Positions 1 to 7,468 of a stretch of DNA of 46,630 nt are shown here, piece after piece. This DNA comes from JBCDJG01 sp038748065. Its GTDB lineage: Bacteria > Pseudomonadota > Gammaproteobacteria > Pseudomonadales > Halieaceae. The stretch lies in assembly GCA_038748065.1 (NCBI GenBank), contig JBCDJG010000040.1:1-46630 (forward strand), written 5' to 3'. The notes beneath the pieces are model-generated. The model did no database searches. It worked only from the letters and a program-made list of their open reading frames with translations, and was not told the origin of the DNA. Numbering within the stretch: the stretch's first letter is position 1; each line of letters starts with the position of its first letter. The position numbers were made by a program, and so were the translations under genes.

Positions 1-520
1 CTCGACTAGATGTACCCCAAAAAAGTAGTCCCGATGAAATCTGGTCGGATATGGCACCTGAGATTATATTTTCGAATATCAATAGGAGCCCTCCAGGCTT
101 CAAACAGGCTGCGGCTTGGGCTAGTGCACGCTGTTGGAGGTCTCTCGTTTCATCCAATGTATCACCAACCATGTGATGGATAACCCAATTCAAACATACG
201 ATGTCTAGCTTCTCATGGGGCTCGAAGTCGAGGAAGCTCCCCAATACCAATTCCTTTCTAGGATTTTCTTTGTTCCGGCCAATGAGCGTTTCAGACAAAT
301 CTATATTGTATACAAACGCGTTAGGGTAATAGCTGACAAGTCTGTCAACAAAATAACCCGCGCCTCCACCGAAGTCGGCAATTCTCAGTGGACTGTCCAC
401 ATTTAGAATGGAATCCAGCGCTGCACAGATTGTTATGAAATATTCCTCTCTGACATACTCTGTGTCAAATGCCTCAGTTTGCGATTCCGCAAGGGTGTTT
501 TGATCCTGGCCTTTTTTCAC
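1..520 (-). CDS. Class I SAM-dependent methyltransferase, 3' end cut off by window edge
   Basis: About 173 residues are visible before the reading frame leaves the window at base 1. The Rossmann methyltransferase motifs are clear: motif I ADFGGGAGYFVDRL (around residues 52-65), an acidic residue ending strand 2 in NIDLSE, the motif IV-like segment CLNWVIHHM, and CLKPGGLLLIFEN. These bind S-adenosylmethionine, so the protein should transfer a methyl group; its substrate cannot be read. The start is the GTG at 520-518, because an in-frame TGA lies 12 codons upstream and no ATG lies between. The ribosome site is weak. It follows the polysaccharide operon but is separated from it by a terminator and about 490 bases, so it probably has its own promoter. 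It could modify a sugar, a lipid or a small molecule. The family call is firm and the role is open. Confidence 0.85.
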   Translation of the reverse strand, partial: MKKGQDQNTLAESQTEAFDTEYVREEYFITICAALDSILNVDSPLRIADFGGGAGYFVDRLVSYYPNAFVYNIDLSETLIGRNKENPRKELVLGSFLDFEPHEKLDIVCLNWVIHHMVGDTLDETRDLQQRALAQAAACLKPGGLLLIFENIISGAISDQISSGLLFWGTSSR

Positions 521-903
521 TATTCTACCCGCAATTGATAGGTTAACTTTCGATCACCATTACATCCAACGATGTTTCGCCTAGGCACTACCATCAGATT
601 TGATCATTTATCTAATTGTAGACAGCCTCGGACAGCTTAAAGAATATCTTTTGGACCGCTTGGTTGGGAATTGCTGCGCAAACTAGCAGATTGTTCGGAC
701 ACGGACCTGCGGTACTTTTGCACCGCAGTGTGAAAACTATAAGTTAAAGAGCGTCTGCCAGCAACGCGCGATTTCGCGATAAGTATGTTGATCTGCACTG
801 AGAAAGAACACAATAACCCCAAGATTCACATCGAGTTTTGTCCACTAACTCTGCCCGCACGAATGAACAGTAACGGCTGCGACTGTGCGCCTTTGTCATA
901 TTT
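521..903. other. Gene-free stretch upstream of the methyltransferase
   Basis: No convincing gene is visible on either strand. Short open frames exist (for example 637-822 on the minus strand) but they match no family I recognise and have no good ribosome site. The stretch holds an inverted repeat with 7-base arms CTGCGGT and ACCGCAG at 707-713 and 722-728, a small CGCGA/TCGCG palindrome near 767-778, and a candidate minus-strand promoter just before the first of these. It may be the leader region of the methyltransferase gene or the remains of a lost gene. Confidence 0.4.
736..764 (-). promoter_or_regulatory. Candidate promoter for the methyltransferase gene
   Basis: On the minus strand TTGCTG (764-759) and TATAGT (741-736) are separated by exactly 17 bases. 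The -10 box matches the sigma-70 consensus at five of six positions and the -35 box at three. Transcription would begin near 729 and give a leader of about 200 bases that opens with the hairpin at 707-728. The leader length and weak -35 box keep this tentative. Confidence 0.3.
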
Positions 904-938
904 CAAGAAAAGGGGGCCGCTCGATAGATGGCGACCCC
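904..938 (-). terminator. Rho-independent terminator ending the polysaccharide operon
   Basis: Read on the minus strand, GGGGTCGC (938-931) pairs with GCGGCCCC (920-913). This gives an eight-base stem with one G-U pair and a ten-base loop. One C and then TTTTCTTG (911-904) follow. A GC-rich stem followed by a U-tract is the intrinsic-terminator form. It lies about 75 bases past the flippase stop codon, so the operon that begins near 8872 should end here. Confidence 0.65.
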
Positions 939-1012
939 ACGTGCCGCATGACTCAAATCAGAAGGATGAGGTCATACGCCATTCTGTGCGCAGCCGGGGG
1001 TTTAATCTTTTA

Positions 1013-2260
1013 CTATCGGATGAGCAAGCCTGGCATGAACACTCCAAGACGTTTCCTGACTAACCACACATTTAACCCGTTGGTAACGATCTTTGAAAAA
1101 GCTACAGCTATCGCTGCGCCCGTTATTCCCATCAGTGGGACAAGTGAGACGCACATAAGAAACAGCGTCAAGAAGCCTATGGAAGACGACATGAGCAACA
1201 CCCTCTCCTGACCACACATTAGCAGGCATATACCAACCGGGCCGGTGAGCACATTAAGCAACTGAGCCAACGCAAGTATCTGTAGGGCCGAGGCCGCCCC
1301 GGCGTAGCTTCCTCCAAAAATCTGTAGCACCTCCACCGGGTAAACCAACAAAACTAACAACGGAGGAGTAGCCACCAGAGCTATTAGCCTGACGCTCCTC
1401 CTGAGCAGGGTTTTCATGCCCTCCATATCAGAGGCAGCAAAAAAGACAGAGATTCGCGGGGCAATTATCGTATTCAGCGCGAATAGAATTAAAGCGATAG
1501 CGATAGAAACTCTATTAGCAGCGTAGAACCAAGCGATTTCAGCCGCACTCACCATAAAACCTAGCACAACGGTGGTGCCATAGTTTTGCCCCACCGCCAA
1601 AGCCTGATTGCCCCACATCAGTTTTGCTGCGGCCCAGTCAATCTTGGTCGGCTGTCGACTTCTACTCACTCGCAACGGCCAAGCGAGAGCAGCAAAGCTA
1701 GCAAATGCCAGGACGGTCGCGATAGTCATCCACAACATGGCCACCTGAAAAGCTGCCGACGGGCTTGAGAGGTACAAGCTGCAGATCAAAACGCTTTGTA
1801 AAAGGAGCCCTTGTAGGACAATTGTTGTCGAGGGTCGATGTGTTGCTTGGGCGTAAGACCCCGCGAACCACATAATGTTGAATGATACCGCCCCTAGGCA
1901 CATCAAGGTCAGGGGCTGATTATAGTCATCACCGACGAAACCGTGCTTTGTGGCAAGCCATAGCAATGACGAGCAGACTATCGTCGATAGAGCGCCCCAT
2001 GAAGTCGTTTTTACCCAAAATTTCCGTGCTGGCAAACTGTCTTGTGACTCGTGCAGTTTCGGTATATCCCTCACAAGGAGGTTATCCAAGCCTAGGCGCG
2101 AAAGTACAGACACTATCATGATTGTGGATAGCGAAAAAAAGTACACGCCTGCTTCATTAGGCCCCAACTGATTAGCGATATACCAATCCAGCGTAAAAGC
2201 CAGCAGCGCGGCAAGGACCTTTAGTGACGTTACTTGAGAGAGTTTACTAGCGAGCTTCAT
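1013..2260 (-). CDS. Wzx-like polysaccharide flippase (MOP superfamily)
   Basis: A 415-residue protein made almost wholly of hydrophobic segments, roughly 12 membrane spans, with short basic loops. It has the look of the oligosaccharide flippase branch of the MOP transporters: an early GPNEAGVYFF-type segment, a central charged loop, and a late run of paired helices. Such proteins move undecaprenyl-pyrophosphate-linked repeat units from the cytoplasmic to the periplasmic face of the inner membrane. Its place after an initiating transferase, a Wzy-like protein and a glycosyltransferase supports the Wzx role. The start is ATG at 2260, 50 bases after the preceding glycosyltransferase gene. Sequence identity within this family is low, so the substrate cannot be inferred. 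It is the last gene before the terminator at 904-938. Confidence 0.82.
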   Translation of the reverse strand: MKLASKLSQVTSLKVLAALLAFTLDWYIANQLGPNEAGVYFFSLSTIMIVSVLSRLGLDNLLVRDIPKLHESQDSLPARKFWVKTTSWGALSTIVCSSLLWLATKHGFVGDDYNQPLTLMCLGAVSFNIMWFAGSYAQATHRPSTTIVLQGLLLQSVLICSLYLSSPSAAFQVAMLWMTIATVLAFASFAALAWPLRVSRSRQPTKIDWAAAKLMWGNQALAVGQNYGTTVVLGFMVSAAEIAWFYAANRVSIAIALILFALNTIIAPRISVFFAASDMEGMKTLLRRSVRLIALVATPPLLVLLVYPVEVLQIFGGSYAGAASALQILALAQLLNVLTGPVGICLLMCGQERVLLMSSSIGFLTLFLMCVSLVPLMGITGAAIAVAFSKIVTNGLNVWLVRKRLGVFMPGLLIR

Positions 2261-2310
2261 CTAGCAATCATGAAAGATCAGCCATCATTGGCTGCGTATC
2301 AGAAAATCTT

Positions 2311-3396
2311 TTACTCACAGGCTAGAACTCTATCCATTTTACGGAAATATTCTTGGCCACTAAACCGGACCTGAGCATACTCGCGCAGATCCCTGGATGT
2401 TGTTTCGGCGAGAGCTTGATCAGCCAAATACAATTCAATTAGTCGTTCAACATCTGCTTCTCTGGAAAAACTCAAATCCGCAGGGCAGTTCTCTAATACA
2501 TCGGTATTGCCGTTGCATGTGCTTAGGAGACTTATACAGCCAGAAAGCATTGCCTCTATTGGAGCCACCGGCAACCCTTCCCAAAGCGAGGTTGATACGA
2601 AAAACTTCGTGTCGCTCAAAATTTCGGATATCGCGCATTTATCGCACCAACCCAGTATCTCCACACCCGCATCCTGCAAAGCTGACTTATAGAACGTATC
2701 GAGCCCGTCTCCGATCCATACATACCGCATTTCCGGATACCGTAACCTAACTGAGGCGACAATACGCGAGAACGCCAGCGGGTCTTTTTGAGCTCTTATC
2801 TGCCCAACATTACAGAGGAGTATTGACCTAGAACTCCAAACACGCCCGTACGGCCACTGTGAACTATCCACTCCATTTTCGATAACGGTGATGAAACGCG
2901 GAGAAAGGACGGCCTTTATCGCTCTCGCTTCGCTTCGGGAACACGCAATTATCGTGCTTCGCTTGAGACCTGCGATTCTCTCGAGAAAAATCGTACTCTT
3001 GCGTGCAAACCATGAGACATCAGATCTCAAGAAAGAGATGCAGTGAGGTATATAGAAGACTTTTGCGTTAGTGAAATGTAAAGCAACCCGACCAATAAAT
3101 CCCGCCATCGACGAATGTAAGAACACTGCGTCGCAACTCGATTTAATCACCTTCGAACGAATCATCCAAATGGCGCTTAAGCGATCGAGTGGAGAGACCA
3201 TTTGGATATTTGAGACATGTATTCCTTCATCGAAAAACCTCGTGATGTTCTCCGGTGTCTCTGGGCGCTTCGAGAAAATGACGAGGACCTCGCACCCAAT
3301 CCTATTTTGATGGTTCGCGAGCGTAGACGTCATCGCTAATGTGCCCGTTGCAGACGCCTCGATCACGTGCACCACGCGGTTCGGATATTTTTCCAT
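2311..3396 (-). CDS. Glycosyltransferase, GT4 family (GT-B fold)
   Basis: A 361-residue soluble protein of usual length for GT4 retaining glycosyltransferases. The N-terminal half starts with VVHVIEASATGTLAM, the acceptor-domain opening with a glycine loop. The C-terminal half has NVGQIRAQKDPLAF and the donor-site segment STSLWEGLPVAPIEAM, which carries the E-x7-E pair typical of the family. It should add one sugar to the lipid-linked repeat unit on the cytoplasmic side of the inner membrane; neither donor nor acceptor can be read. Its ATG shares one base with the stop codon of the upstream polymerase gene (TGATG at 3398-3394), so the two are probably translationally coupled. It is the only glycosyltransferase of this fold in the window, so other sugar-adding genes may lie beyond base 1. 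Confidence 0.88.
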   Translation of the reverse strand: MEKYPNRVVHVIEASATGTLAMTSTLANHQNRIGCEVLVIFSKRPETPENITRFFDEGIHVSNIQMVSPLDRLSAIWMIRSKVIKSSCDAVFLHSSMAGFIGRVALHFTNAKVFYIPHCISFLRSDVSWFARKSTIFLERIAGLKRSTIIACSRSEARAIKAVLSPRFITVIENGVDSSQWPYGRVWSSRSILLCNVGQIRAQKDPLAFSRIVASVRLRYPEMRYVWIGDGLDTFYKSALQDAGVEILGWCDKCAISEILSDTKFFVSTSLWEGLPVAPIEAMLSGCISLLSTCNGNTDVLENCPADLSFSREADVERLIELYLADQALAETTSRDLREYAQVRFSGQEYFRKMDRVLACE

Positions 3397-4604
3397 CAGA
3401 ATTTGAGCGCAGAAAACGCGGCAGTCGGGGGTCTCCCAGCTCCGATGCTTGCGGGGCCTAAGTCAGAAAAATTCAGTCTTCGCCTAGGTAGTAAAGAGAG
3501 GCATAGGGCAGCTCCTGCCAGGAAGGCGAAAAGCAGATCGAGCGGCCTGGGAGTAAAAAGACCGTTTATAATAACGAGTGTCACAACCAGAGAAAGACGC
3601 ACGTCAAATCCACCGGTTCTGGAAGCATTCTTCAAGAGATAGACTATGGACGGAATGATAAGAAGAGCGAAGTAGGCAACGCTCACGACCCCACCTTCAT
3701 ACAGTAGGTTTAACCAAACGTTGTGGAAGTCGAGTAGCTCAAAATTCAAATACAAGAGCTCATGCAAAGCTCCATGCCCCAAACCAAAAAGAAACTGCAG
3801 ACCGGAAAACTGCGAGAGCTCCCCTAAAGCCAGTGCCCAAAGGTCAATTCGGCCAGAGCCGAGCTCATCGGCCTGCTCCAAGCTAACAGACAAGGCCAGT
3901 ACTAGCGAAACAGCGGTCAATGCTAATAGCAACAGATTGCGCACGAGACCACTGAAGCGGAACAGCACGACATAGGCCAGGAAAAGTGCGTTCAATAACA
4001 GGGCGCCAATGACATATGAGACCAGAGCGTTAACTAATGCATAAACGAATATGCCAGTGTATAACCTGGACTTGAAAGCAAATAGGAACGACAACAAGCA
4101 AAGCCACGTAACTTCGCTGTTTATGTTGTAACCGACATTGAAAAAGTTCCAAGGTGACCTAGGATGGTCCGCTGAAGATAGTAGCATCTGAGAGATTTCG
4201 CCCACGTACACAAGATTCTTCAAAAAAACAGCGCAGAACACGGCCAAGGTAGCAATCTTCAGTGTTCTCTCCAACCTTCTCAACCCAATACATGCGGTGA
4301 ATGCATAGCCCATTAGGGCGAAGACAATCCAGTAGTAATACTTCATTGAATACTTGCCATCGAGCAGCGAAACGTCCGACACTACTGCAATAGCCTGCAT
4401 CGAAACTGAAACCGCAATAACAGCAGAAAAAAAAGCCGCACCTTTGGTCTTGATGACAAAGGGATACACGACAACCAAGGAGGCCATGAGAATTATCCCA
4501 GCTATGTGGCCTACCTTTATCCCTGCGGCGAGATTAAACAACTTCGCAGAGGAGAACACTACTACCAGGACACCCAAAAAGACGAAGACTTTAGACTTCT
4601 TCAT
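3396..4604 (-). CDS. O-antigen polymerase/ligase-like membrane protein (Wzy-like)
   Basis: About 402 residues with ten or more hydrophobic segments. The diagnostic part is the large periplasmic loop followed by HNVWLNLLYEGGVVSVAYF (near residue 300), the H-N-x-W-L...G-G signature of the Wzy/WaaL family. The protein should polymerise repeat units in the periplasm, or ligate a glycan to an acceptor; sequence alone does not separate the two. I chose the ATG at 4604, which overlaps the end of the KpsS-like gene by 14 bases, over a TTG five codons upstream. Neither start has a strong ribosome site. The GT4 gene follows with a one-base overlap. With the Wzx-like and WcaJ-like proteins it makes a nearly complete Wzy-dependent pathway. 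Confidence 0.8.
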   Translation of the reverse strand: MKKSKVFVFLGVLVVVFSSAKLFNLAAGIKVGHIAGIILMASLVVVYPFVIKTKGAAFFSAVIAVSVSMQAIAVVSDVSLLDGKYSMKYYYWIVFALMGYAFTACIGLRRLERTLKIATLAVFCAVFLKNLVYVGEISQMLLSSADHPRSPWNFFNVGYNINSEVTWLCLLSFLFAFKSRLYTGIFVYALVNALVSYVIGALLLNALFLAYVVLFRFSGLVRNLLLLALTAVSLVLALSVSLEQADELGSGRIDLWALALGELSQFSGLQFLFGLGHGALHELLYLNFELLDFHNVWLNLLYEGGVVSVAYFALLIIPSIVYLLKNASRTGGFDVRLSLVVTLVIINGLFTPRPLDLLFAFLAGAALCLSLLPRRRLNFSDLGPASIGAGRPPTAAFSALKF

Positions 4605-5844
4605 ATCGTTTCTGCTCAATCGGAACAGACAGTTGTCTGAACACCCTTTCCAAAACCCGTTCAGATACAGGTTCAGATGAAAAGAAATCTAGATCGATCA
4701 AATGCCTTAGAATGAAACATCGAAGCCGTTCCGGGGAAAGCTGCTCAAACAGGGAATTACCCAAGAACGTAACCTCCCTCTCCAATATTAAGGCCTCCAT
4801 GCCCACCGTTGAATTAATCGCATAGACCTTAGCAGCAGATTCAATCAGTGAGAGAGTATTGCCTGTAGCGATGTGGACTCTTGAACGTTCCTCTCTCGCC
4901 AAGTCTACTAGCCATAACCAGCTTTCCGCTTCGCTCGCGGGGTGTGGTTTAACAACAACATCCCTCTTATCGCACTCTAGTATCGCTTCAAGCGCGGCGC
5001 GGTTGCCAAGTGAACTATTTATCAACAACTGACTATCATGATCGACTTGCATTGGAAAAAAGACAAAAGGCTTCTGAGCATCGAACGAAAAGACTTCCGT
5101 ATCAAACGCACTTTTCCTACCTAACGATAGAAGACTCCTGATAACAGCAACTCCTTCGTCCTTTCGTGTCAGATACAGTCCACCAAAAAAACGTGCCCAT
5201 ACGTATTCAAGGACTCTATCAGCCACAGACATAGAGCTGGATACCTGTGGCGGAGCATACTGCGACTGTTTCTTTACAGTTAGATATGTATCCCTCCACA
5301 CCTGCCATTCGGCATCCGTAGGCATCGGTTCTTCCAAGAGGTAGTCGGGATTCCGGTAAAGCCAGGATTTCGCATTAACCCCTGCTGGGTCCATGAATAT
5401 TTTGCCTGGCAGATTTGCCAGCTCGAAATATGCTGACTTTGCCTCCGGAAAAAGTGCGACGGTCAGTTTCGTAGCAATACCTGACACACTGTGGCCGTTC
5501 CAGACGAAGACATAGTCGATATCGCTCAATTCCATGCTGCTGGCCGCACTAGAAACCCAACGACAAGACGCCTTCCAGACCTCATCCTCTGTAAAGCCAC
5601 CGATCAAATAAGGCTTAGTCTCGCGAAGATCACTGTGAAACTTCTGACGCTCGTAATCGTACGTTGGATCGTATTCGGACTTGGACGAAGGGCTAATGCA
5701 CTCGAGTCCGAGCCGCTTCAGCCGGCGATTGATGACTAAAGATTCAGAAACAAACGTGTAACTCGAGCCACAATCTGCGAGTGCTATACGGGCAAAAAAA
5801 TTCGCTGCAGTCACATACTCAACAAAAACTAGAATCTTTCGCAA
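4591..5844 (-). CDS. KpsS/LipB-like capsule polysaccharide biosynthesis protein
   Basis: A 417-residue cytosolic-looking protein with the marks of the capsule-synthesis family (Pfam Capsule_synth). These are FVFFPMQVDHDSQ (residues 260-272), KPHP (299-302) and INSTVGMEAL (343-352). The N-terminal half has FVWNGHSV and YFELANLPGKIFMDPAGVN, which resemble the WNG and FExGxLP...D-GVN segments of KpsS. KpsS and KpsC are Kdo transferases that build the linker of ABC-transporter-dependent capsules, so a relative in a Wzy-type locus is unexpected. It may instead add another sugar. The start is a TTG two bases after the upstream sulfotransferase stop codon; no ATG lies nearby. Its 3' end overlaps the polymerase gene. 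The family is well supported and the exact activity is not known. Confidence 0.72.
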   Translation of the reverse strand: MRKILVFVEYVTAANFFARIALADCGSSYTFVSESLVINRRLKRLGLECISPSSKSEYDPTYDYERQKFHSDLRETKPYLIGGFTEDEVWKASCRWVSSAASSMELSDIDYVFVWNGHSVSGIATKLTVALFPEAKSAYFELANLPGKIFMDPAGVNAKSWLYRNPDYLLEEPMPTDAEWQVWRDTYLTVKKQSQYAPPQVSSSMSVADRVLEYVWARFFGGLYLTRKDEGVAVIRSLLSLGRKSAFDTEVFSFDAQKPFVFFPMQVDHDSQLLINSSLGNRAALEAILECDKRDVVVKPHPASEAESWLWLVDLAREERSRVHIATGNTLSLIESAAKVYAINSTVGMEALILEREVTFLGNSLFEQLSPERLRCFILRHLIDLDFFSSEPVSERVLERVFRQLSVPIEQKRYEEV

Positions 5845-5846
5845 AC

Positions 5847-6536
5847 CTAGTAACCCAATAGATCAAAATCTAGCCCGTAGAGCTCTTCAACGCGCTGTAT
5901 CGCTGAGGGAGAAAGCTGGCTTGGCTCTGCCGTTCGGCTATTGTATACAGCCAATTCACTGCTCAAACCATGGGTTTCGCTGAACTCAATCCAATCTGAA
6001 GCCAAGTTTTCCTGCTTAAGCAAAAAATCCACCATCAAGTTACGTTTCGTATCAAAAATGAAAAGATGCTGCGGGACGAAATGTACCCAATCTTTAAGAA
6101 AGTGATCATCCAAGACCTTGAGGACAAAATCTTCGCAGGATGCGTCAGTACCAATTCGACTAGTTATTGCAGACCGACATTTCTCATCGGCCCTACCCTT
6201 TCCACCAGTCATGATAAAATCGAACGCCGAAATCAAACGGCTCACTGGGTTTCTGACAACCGAGAACTTCAAGCTGCCTGCAAACCGATCTGCATCTCTG
6301 ATCTTGTAAACAAAATAAGGGTAATGCCCTACGCGGTCGGAACCGAAAAGTGCGTGACCGATACTAGATCCACCTGCTTTAGGGATATGAATATAAACGA
6401 GATTCCTTGAAAAACTCGTCTGTTTAAAGACCTTGGGAATGCCGGTGGCTTCACGAGCGGCGAGAGATATTCTAAGCGGCAACCAGCGCGGCATCCGGTA
6501 CCGAGTATAAAACCACCTGAAATCATCTTCCCTCAT
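5847..6536 (-). CDS. Sulfotransferase (Sulfotransfer_2-like)
   Basis: A 229-residue protein with the two PAPS-binding motifs of carbohydrate sulfotransferases. The 5'-phosphosulfate loop is YIHIPKAGGSSIGHAL (residues 48-63), and the 3'-phosphate site is VVRNPVSRLISAF about 45 residues later. A middle segment WVHFVPQHLFIF with conserved aromatic residues fits the type-2 family, which includes chondroitin and heparan sulfotransferase relatives. It should move sulfate from PAPS to a sugar hydroxyl. There is no signal peptide, so it probably acts in the cytoplasm on lipid-linked intermediates. The ATG overlaps the stop codon of the other sulfotransferase gene by four bases (ATGA), which implies coupled translation. 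Which residue is sulfated is unknown. Confidence 0.86.
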   Translation of the reverse strand: MREDDFRWFYTRYRMPRWLPLRISLAAREATGIPKVFKQTSFSRNLVYIHIPKAGGSSIGHALFGSDRVGHYPYFVYKIRDADRFAGSLKFSVVRNPVSRLISAFDFIMTGGKGRADEKCRSAITSRIGTDASCEDFVLKVLDDHFLKDWVHFVPQHLFIFDTKRNLMVDFLLKQENLASDWIEFSETHGLSSELAVYNSRTAEPSQLSPSAIQRVEELYGLDFDLLGY

Positions 6537-7438
6537 AGTGACCTGGCGAATTCTAAATTGAACTCCCGATGCAGAGTTAACACTTCTTGCTCATAGAACT
6601 GACTCAGTGCTGAACGGCTATATGGGTCTAGCTCGGACCTACTCAGCGACTCGCCGTTAAAGCGAACATAGAGGTCCCGGAGTCCATCCTTGAGCTTGCC
6701 TTGAGGAAAGTAATGAGCTGTCGCGCTAGCGAACGCGTGAAAGACCGTGCTTTTTACCGCGTAAGTAGAATTGTTGTGCTTTCCATCAGCTACCTGTGCT
6801 CCAGTGGGCGCTAGACACAACCAACGCATGATATCGTCGATAGCTCGGTAATAGTCTCTCGCGTATTCCTCCAGCGTGACAATATGTAGGTTGTCGGGCG
6901 TGAATACACCCGCCCACTCGCGCAAATATGTGGAGTAGCAACCGTGTTGTAATGCGCAGTCTACTTGTTCATGCCCTATGTCACTCCGACCTCCCAACTG
7001 GATATCCACAAAATCCTTGAGCTTCCAGGATCGTGGGATGATGGACTTTACCTCTCTGAAGTAAAAGAAGTTAGACAAATATCTATCCACGGGATTTCTC
7101 AGCACGAACAGGATCTTTGGGTCGTGGACGTAGCGTGATATAAACTCCCTCGCCACCGCTGAATAGATGTAGTTCACGGAACCGTCCATAAGATACCTTG
7201 AATTGCAATTTGCGGGAGTATTGCTCCTATAGTCTTTGAGGATACGATCCAAGCGTAAAGCTTCGTCTGAATCTGCGAATATTTCGTGTTTAACGAGAGT
7301 GTCTGGTTCCTTCTCGGCTAGTCGAGAAATCTGATCATGTTCTGAAAGCGCAGTAAAAATGGAGGTTGTCCCACACTTAGGCGCCCCAGCCAAAAAGAGG
7401 TTGGGCAATCTACCGTTCAACAGTGGGTCCCCATCCAT
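6533..7438 (-). CDS. Sulfotransferase (Sulfotransfer_1-like)
   Basis: A 301-residue protein whose N-terminus has LFLAGAPKCGTTSIFTAL (residues 15-32), the PAPS 5'-phosphosulfate loop. LFVLRNPVDRYLSNFFYF follows near residue 110 and is the 3'-phosphate binding segment. This is the pattern of the heparan N-deacetylase/N-sulfotransferase-like branch, and it differs from the neighbouring type-2 enzyme. It should sulfate a sugar or other small acceptor with PAPS. The start is an ATG 30 bases after the initiating-transferase gene. Two distinct sulfotransferase folds in tandem suggest two sulfation sites per repeat unit. No PAPS-synthesis genes lie in the window, although the sulfite reductase at 43429 shows that the cell assimilates sulfate. 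Confidence 0.87.
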   Translation of the reverse strand: MDGDPLLNGRLPNLFLAGAPKCGTTSIFTALSEHDQISRLAEKEPDTLVKHEIFADSDEALRLDRILKDYRSNTPANCNSRYLMDGSVNYIYSAVAREFISRYVHDPKILFVLRNPVDRYLSNFFYFREVKSIIPRSWKLKDFVDIQLGGRSDIGHEQVDCALQHGCYSTYLREWAGVFTPDNLHIVTLEEYARDYYRAIDDIMRWLCLAPTGAQVADGKHNNSTYAVKSTVFHAFASATAHYFPQGKLKDGLRDLYVRFNGESLSRSELDPYSRSALSQFYEQEVLTLHREFNLEFARSL

Positions 7439-7468
7439 GCCGCAAAAGCCTCAAGTGTTACTTGAGTC

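Noticed and set aside
707..728. Inverted repeat considered as a terminator
   Set aside because: No T-run follows on either strand; the convincing terminator is at 904-938.
637..822. Minus-strand 61-codon open frame in the gap after the polysaccharide operon
   Set aside because: It covers the candidate promoter and hairpin, has no ribosome site and no recognisable sequence. It could be the remains of a gene but cannot be supported.
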